A stretch of 19,112 nt of DNA from Flavobacteriia bacterium. GTDB lineage: Bacteria > Bacteroidota > Bacteroidia > Flavobacteriales > Flavobacteriaceae. Under the pieces are notes generated by a model that did no database searches, was not told the origin of the DNA, and was given only the letters and a program-made list of their open reading frames with translations. Where the stretch lies: positions 1 to 19,112 of the forward strand of contig DAOUPQ010000009.1 in assembly GCA_030626085.1 (NCBI GenBank), given 5' to 3'. Shown piece after piece: positions 15,640-19,112 of this stretch. Position 1 is the stretch's first letter, and each line of letters starts with the position of its first letter. A program made the translations under genes and the position numbers.

Positions 15640-15647
15640 TAATTTTG
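15640..15647 (+). promoter_or_regulatory. Candidate Nudix gene -7 element
   Basis: An exact TAATTTTG lies 24 bp upstream of the ATG at 15672. The nearest upstream TTG (15624-15626) leaves a 13-nt spacer, shorter than usual, so this is a moderate candidate. Confidence 0.4.
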
Positions 15648-15671
15648 ATATTTGTAAAAATATAATTTTTA

Positions 15672-16304
15672 ATGGATTTCAACCAATTTTTATTACAAAT
15701 TGATCAACTGCAAAAATTAGATCTTGGCGGACTCTATTCTCAATATAAAATGGTTCCCAAAGAACGAAAAGTATTTTTTAAAGAAGATTTCATAAACTTA
15801 AAACCTAAAAAAGCCGCAGTTTTAGCACTTTTTTATCCAAATATTAGCAACGAAACTTGTTTTTTATTAACTTTAAGGGCAAATTATAATGGAGTTCATG
15901 CAGCTCAAATTAGTTTTCCGGGAGGAAAATACGAATCGGCAGATATATATTTACAAAAAACTGCCCTGAGAGAAACGTTTGAAGAAGTAGGAATTGATCA
16001 TTCTGAAATTAAAATTTTAAAAGAGATGACTCAAACTTATATTCCTCCCAGTAATTATTTGGTTAATCCTTACATAGGAATTGTATCAAGTACTCCTAAA
16101 TTTAGTATTAGTCATGAAGTTGAACAAATTATTGAAGTAAAATTATCTGATTTGCTTGATAAACGATCGGTTACATCAAAAATATTATCAACAAGTTATG
16201 TGAAAGATGTTGATGTACCATGCTTTAAATTAAATAATTATATAGTTTGGGGCGCAACGGCAATGATATTAAGTGAAATAAAAGATTTATTTACTTCATT
16301 ATAA
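15672..16304 (+). CDS. Nudix hydrolase, CoA pyrophosphatase (NudL-like)
   Basis: A 210-residue cytosolic Nudix protein. The segment FLLTLRANYNGVHAAQISFPGGK (64-86) is the extra motif of the CoA-pyrophosphatase subgroup (UPF0035/NudL, PCD1 in yeast). The Nudix box follows (85-108): G85, D91 where the general box has E, then R100-E101, E104-E105 and G107, giving ALRETFEEVGI. Members split CoA or oxidised CoA into 3',5'-ADP and phosphopantetheine, probably cleaning up damaged CoA. Subgroup assignment rests on the upstream motif and is good but not certain. The acyltransferase gene starts 39 bp later on the same strand. Confidence 0.86.
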   Translation: MDFNQFLLQIDQLQKLDLGGLYSQYKMVPKERKVFFKEDFINLKPKKAAVLALFYPNISNETCFLLTLRANYNGVHAAQISFPGGKYESADIYLQKTALRETFEEVGIDHSEIKILKEMTQTYIPPSNYLVNPYIGIVSSTPKFSISHEVEQIIEVKLSDLLDKRSVTSKILSTSYVKDVDVPCFKLNNYIVWGATAMILSEIKDLFTSL

Positions 16305-16317
16305 TTTGTATTTTTTT

Positions 16318-16342
16318 TATGTTTGCGACGCAAATAGCTTTG
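16318..16342 (+). promoter_or_regulatory. Promoter region with 13-bp palindrome before the acyltransferase gene
   Basis: Two exact TAnnTTTG matches occur in tandem: TATGTTTG (16318-16325) and TAGCTTTG (16335-16342). The second ends one base before the ATG at 16344. Between and overlapping them is a perfect odd palindrome, TTTGCG-A-CGCAAA (16322-16334). The palindrome cannot form a hairpin with a one-base loop but could be a dimeric operator. Confidence 0.4.
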
Positions 16343-16343
16343 T

Positions 16344-17156
16344 ATGGATATATTTAAAAGAGATGTCTTTGGTAACAATTTGTTTTTAAAAAAAACAGCA
16401 ATAAGAATGTTGGGCTTATTATCACACCGTAGATACAGGGGCTTTAATGAGCTACAAATTGACGGATCGGAAATAATAAGAGATCTACCATCTAACAATG
16501 TTTTATTTGTTGCCAATCATCAAACTTATTTTGCTGATGTAGTTGCAATGGAGCATGTTTTTAATGCTGCTTTAAGCGGTAGAGTTGATACTATTAAAGA
16601 TGTAGGTTACCTCTATCATCCAAAATTAAACATTTATTTTGTAGCCGCTAAAGAAACTATGCGCTCAGGGCTTCTGCCAAAAATTATGGCCTATGCCGGA
16701 GCAATATCAATTCAAAGAACCTGGAGAGAAAAAGGAAAAGACGTTAAAAAGCAAGTAAAAATGACTGATATTTCCAATATAAGTAAAGCTTTAGCTGACG
16801 GATGGGTAATTACTTTCCCTCAAGGTACTACAACTCCATTTAAACCCATTAGAAGAGGTACTGCCCATATTATTAAGCAAAATAAACCTATAGTAATACC
16901 GATAGTAATTGATGGCTTTAGAAGGTCTTTTGATAAAAAAGGATTAATGATAAAAAAACGAGGTATTTTACAAACAATGGTCATAAAAGAACCTTTGGAA
17001 ATTGATTATGAAAATGATTCGGTTAATGATATTGTTGAAAAAATAGAATTTGCTATTGAACAACATGCTTCTTTTTTAAAAGTTACTCCTGTTGAAGAAT
17101 ATCATGAAGAAGAAGATAGTTTGAATAAAGAACGTGAATTCTGGAAAAATTATTAA
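16344..17156 (+). CDS. PlsC-like 1-acyl-glycerol-3-phosphate acyltransferase
   Basis: A 270-residue member of the glycerolipid acyltransferase family, expected to work at the inner membrane on lysophosphatidate or a related acceptor. The catalytic block reads VANHQTYFADV, with H59 and D65, so His and Asp are five residues apart instead of the usual HX4D. The third family block is FPQGTTTPFKP (158-168) where FPEGTR is canonical. The rest (KETMRSGLLPKI, VIPIVIDGFRRSFDKKG) is consistent with the fold. There is no clear membrane helix. From memory this variant is shared by flavobacterial homologues, so it is probably a subfamily and not damage. It follows the Nudix gene, and its stop overlaps the stop of the convergent helicase gene by 4 bp. 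Confidence 0.8.
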   Translation: MDIFKRDVFGNNLFLKKTAIRMLGLLSHRRYRGFNELQIDGSEIIRDLPSNNVLFVANHQTYFADVVAMEHVFNAALSGRVDTIKDVGYLYHPKLNIYFVAAKETMRSGLLPKIMAYAGAISIQRTWREKGKDVKKQVKMTDISNISKALADGWVITFPQGTTTPFKPIRRGTAHIIKQNKPIVIPIVIDGFRRSFDKKGLMIKKRGILQTMVIKEPLEIDYENDSVNDIVEKIEFAIEQHASFLKVTPVEEYHEEEDSLNKEREFWKNY

Positions 17157-18670
17157 TAAAATTCCTGACTTATTTTAACTCTTAACTGCCTTTTATAATC
17201 TTCTTCAAGCCATTTTACATAATTCTTAGAGCTTTTTAAAATACAATAAGAATATTGTTTTATTCTATAGGCAATATCTTCATCAAGATCTCTTGACAAA
17301 ATATGGGCATCAAAAACATCCTCACTGTTTTCAGCACACATTTTGGCGTGTTGTGCAATTGATCTTAATAGAACATCTTTAGATTTTTGACCTGCTTTTG
17401 TAATTTCAGCATATGTTTTCTTAACGTTGAATTCAATATTATCAGTACTCGAGAATTTTTTACGCAAATCCTCTGGCATTACATAGATAAAATTACTCTC
17501 AATTTCTTCATCGCTCAATAAGTTTTCAAGATATAAATTAGGATTTCTAAAAATATGCATCCAGTCTATACCAGATGTCCATAATCCAAATCTAGAAAGA
17601 TTATTACCCAGATCTAAAATTTTAAATGTAGTTTTATCCTTGAATATTCTCGAACCTCTTCCAATCATCTGAAAATATAAAGCCAATGATTTTGTAGCTC
17701 TGTTTATAATAATTGTTTCAATAGTAGGTTCGTCAAATCCTGTTGTTAAAATACCTACTGAGGTCAATACAGCATCTGGTGTTTCTTTAAACCATTTTAA
17801 AATATTTTTCCGATCTTCTTTTGTATTTGTATTGTCAATGTACTTAACCTTGTAACCTGCATTAGTAAAAGTTTCGTGAACATGCCTTGAGGTATTGATA
17901 CCATTATTGAATATTAAAGTTTTTGTACCTAAAGCTTCTTGTTTATATGCAGTTAGAAGTTTGGTTTGCATATCTGTTTTAACATAAAGTTCTTCGGAAG
18001 ATTTTACGGTATAATCACCATTCATTCCAATTTTCAATGAAGTTAGATTAACATTAAAACTGTAAGTAGTCGCTTCAGCCAAAAAACCTTTTTCAATCAA
18101 CGAAGTTATATTTTCACCTACAATCAGATCATTATAGATCTCATACATTGGCAAATTGATATTTGAGCTTAACGGAGTAGCAGTAACACCTAAAATAAAA
18201 CACTCTTCAAAATATTTAAATAATTTTCTAAATGAATTATAATGGGCTTCATCAACAATAACTAAACCAATATCATGAATTGCAACTTTCTCATCCTTAA
18301 TACGATTGTTTAAAGTTTCAACCATTGCAACATAACAAGTGTAATCATCATCCGTAGAGACTTCTTTTACGTTACTGTCAATAACTTTATTATTAACACC
18401 AAATTCTGTAAGCATATGCGAAGTTTGCTTGCTCAACTCAATTCGGTGTGTTAAAATAAGTACTTTTTTTTGAGTTGAATTGATATACCTTCTTGCTATT
18501 TCTGAAAAAATAACTGTTTTTCCACCTCCTGTCGGTAATTGGTAGAGTAAATTATAATTATCAGGATTAGTATTAATACAATCAAATATTTTATCTATAG
18601 CTCCATGTTGGTAGTCATAAAGTTTTTTACCTATTTTCTTTTCCTGCTTTTCTGATTGGGTAAGTGTCAT
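17153..18670 (-). CDS. Superfamily 2 DEAD/DEAH-box helicase
   Basis: A 505-residue SF2 ATPase. The N-terminal RecA lobe shows YDYQHGAID (18-26, Q-like entry), QLPTGGGKTVIF (44-55, motif I), ILTHRIELSKQ (72-82, motif Ia), VDEAH (139-143, motif II) and GVTATP (161-166, motif III). The second lobe has TLIFNNG (251-257), TTGFDEP (309-315, motif V) and QMIGRGSR (334-341, motif VI). A C-terminal extension of about 150 residues has no recognised motif. The layout resembles RadD/XPB-type helicases acting on DNA; the exact role is unknown. It has no partner methylase or nuclease nearby, which argues against a restriction or defence system. It is monocistronic, with a -7 element upstream. Confidence 0.87.
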   Translation of the reverse strand: MTLTQSEKQEKKIGKKLYDYQHGAIDKIFDCINTNPDNYNLLYQLPTGGGKTVIFSEIARRYINSTQKKVLILTHRIELSKQTSHMLTEFGVNNKVIDSNVKEVSTDDDYTCYVAMVETLNNRIKDEKVAIHDIGLVIVDEAHYNSFRKLFKYFEECFILGVTATPLSSNINLPMYEIYNDLIVGENITSLIEKGFLAEATTYSFNVNLTSLKIGMNGDYTVKSSEELYVKTDMQTKLLTAYKQEALGTKTLIFNNGINTSRHVHETFTNAGYKVKYIDNTNTKEDRKNILKWFKETPDAVLTSVGILTTGFDEPTIETIIINRATKSLALYFQMIGRGSRIFKDKTTFKILDLGNNLSRFGLWTSGIDWMHIFRNPNLYLENLLSDEEIESNFIYVMPEDLRKKFSSTDNIEFNVKKTYAEITKAGQKSKDVLLRSIAQHAKMCAENSEDVFDAHILSRDLDEDIAYRIKQYSYCILKSSKNYVKWLEEDYKRQLRVKISQEFY

Positions 18671-18692
18671 CTATTTTCTTAAGATCAATTTA

Positions 18693-18700
18693 CAAAAGTA
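18693..18700 (-). promoter_or_regulatory. Candidate helicase gene -7 element
   Basis: An exact TACTTTTG on the minus strand lies 22 bp upstream of the ATG at 18670, the same 8-mer found before typA and glyA. No TTG is at the expected -33 position. Confidence 0.5.
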
Positions 18701-18839
18701 GTCAATTAATAAGGTTGAATAATATATTTTTTTAATTAATTATAATACTTACCACTAAACCCTCGTCAATTGTTAAAAATACTGACTTTACAATATTTTA
18801 ACGTTTTTATGATTTCAGGATGATTTTTTGATTTTTTCC

Positions 18840-18860
18840 TCCCTGAAAACAGGGATTTTT
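18840..18860 (+). terminator. Isolated terminator-like hairpin on the plus strand
   Basis: TCCCTG (18840-18845), an AAAA loop and CAGGGA (18850-18855) form a perfect 6-bp stem followed by TTTTT (18856-18860), the textbook shape of an intrinsic terminator reading rightwards. No plus-strand gene lies between the helicase start and this site, so it would have to end a non-coding transcript, or be something other than a terminator. Confidence 0.5.
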
Positions 18861-19112
18861 CACTAAAAAAAGCCTTTTTTTTAAACTTAATACAATTTTA
18901 TTCAAACTTGTTCGTTTTTTGAAAAGAGTTGGGAAAAATGTTATGAAAAGGAATAACAAATTACATTAAAAACCCTCTCAACTTTAATTTGTTTTTTAAC
19001 ACGTTTTAAAAAATTGCGAAAAAGGGTTAGTTAATATTTAATTGAGGAAGTCATAGCAAAATTAAGCCTTGAGGGGGGCGACAAAAAGACAACAAGCGTA
19101 TAGGTAATATAC

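Larger units (their letters stand above)
18671..19112. other. Gene-free 442 bp at the right edge
   Basis: Upstream region of the helicase gene and beyond. I see no ORF with protein-like composition on either strand. The stretch contains many A and T runs, a strong hairpin at 18840-18855 (listed separately), an A7-GCC-T8 tract near 18865-18882, and a compositional change at the end (GAGGGGGGCG at 19071-19080). One minus-strand frame stays open from the edge to a stop near 19031, about 27 codons, which is too short to judge. Confidence 0.5.

Noticed and set aside
17153..18670. Helicase as part of a restriction or anti-phage system
   Set aside because: No nuclease, methylase, TIR, REase-like or reverse transcriptase gene is adjacent. 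The neighbours are lipid and CoA housekeeping genes on the opposite strand.
18671..19112. tRNA, RNase P RNA, tmRNA or 6S RNA in the right-hand gap
   Set aside because: I looked for cloverleaf arms, the GAGGAAAGTCC-type RNase P start and tmRNA ends. Only a partial GAGGAAGTC resemblance was found, without the expected flanks.
19032..19112. Minus-strand partial ORF entering from the right edge
   Set aside because: About 27 codons are open but short, low in information and over an unusual G-run; two other frames are also open for much of the same stretch, so this is not evidence for a gene.

Overview
The window looks like a chromosomal segment of a member of the Bacteroidota, most likely a flavobacterium. 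It is strongly AT-rich. Shine-Dalgarno sequences are rare. The upstream regions repeatedly carry the Bacteroidota -7 promoter element TAnnTTTG. The gene content also fits: a fused formiminotransferase-cyclodeaminase, BshA of bacillithiol synthesis, a CCC-motif/DUF2752 membrane protein pair, a PD40 propeller protein whose signal peptide ends in SFSQ, and a proline dehydrogenase divergent from aroB. This placement is inferred from gene content and promoter style, not from a marker gene.

Layout, left to right. The minus-strand start of a glutamate-cysteine ligase-like (GCS2) gene runs off the left edge. A terminator-like hairpin separates it from glyA upstream. Divergent from glyA is a secreted PD40 beta-propeller protein, followed by a 254-bp non-coding stretch with a short tandem repeat. 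Then come two small minus-strand membrane proteins (CCC-motif and DUF2752), divergent from a plus-strand run: an Smr-domain protein, purB, a TerC-family membrane protein and ftcD. ftcD converges on typA (minus) across a strong hairpin. Upstream of typA is an untracked 46-residue membrane miniprotein (plus), then a minus-strand pair of proline dehydrogenase and a YkuE/YaeI-like membrane phosphoesterase. aroB (plus) converges on bshA (minus). A Nudix hydrolase and a PlsC-like acyltransferase (plus) follow, and the acyltransferase stop codon overlaps that of a minus-strand SF2 helicase. The last 442 bp hold no convincing gene but contain a strong isolated terminator-like hairpin.

Most genes are housekeeping. 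Loose functional links are one-carbon/folate metabolism and purines (glyA, ftcD, purB), thiol chemistry (bshA and possibly the GCS2 protein), translation (typA, Smr) and envelope or lipid functions (acyltransferase, phosphoesterase, TerC, CCC/DUF2752 pair). I see no CRISPR array, phage, transposase, tRNA or rRNA, and no clear new multi-gene defence or biosynthetic system. The items most worth a second look are the CCC/DUF2752 pair, the non-canonical acyltransferase motifs, the phosphoesterase with an internal Tat-like motif after a multi-spanning domain, the 46-residue miniprotein, the glyA-GCS2 junction hairpin and the orphan hairpin near the right end.
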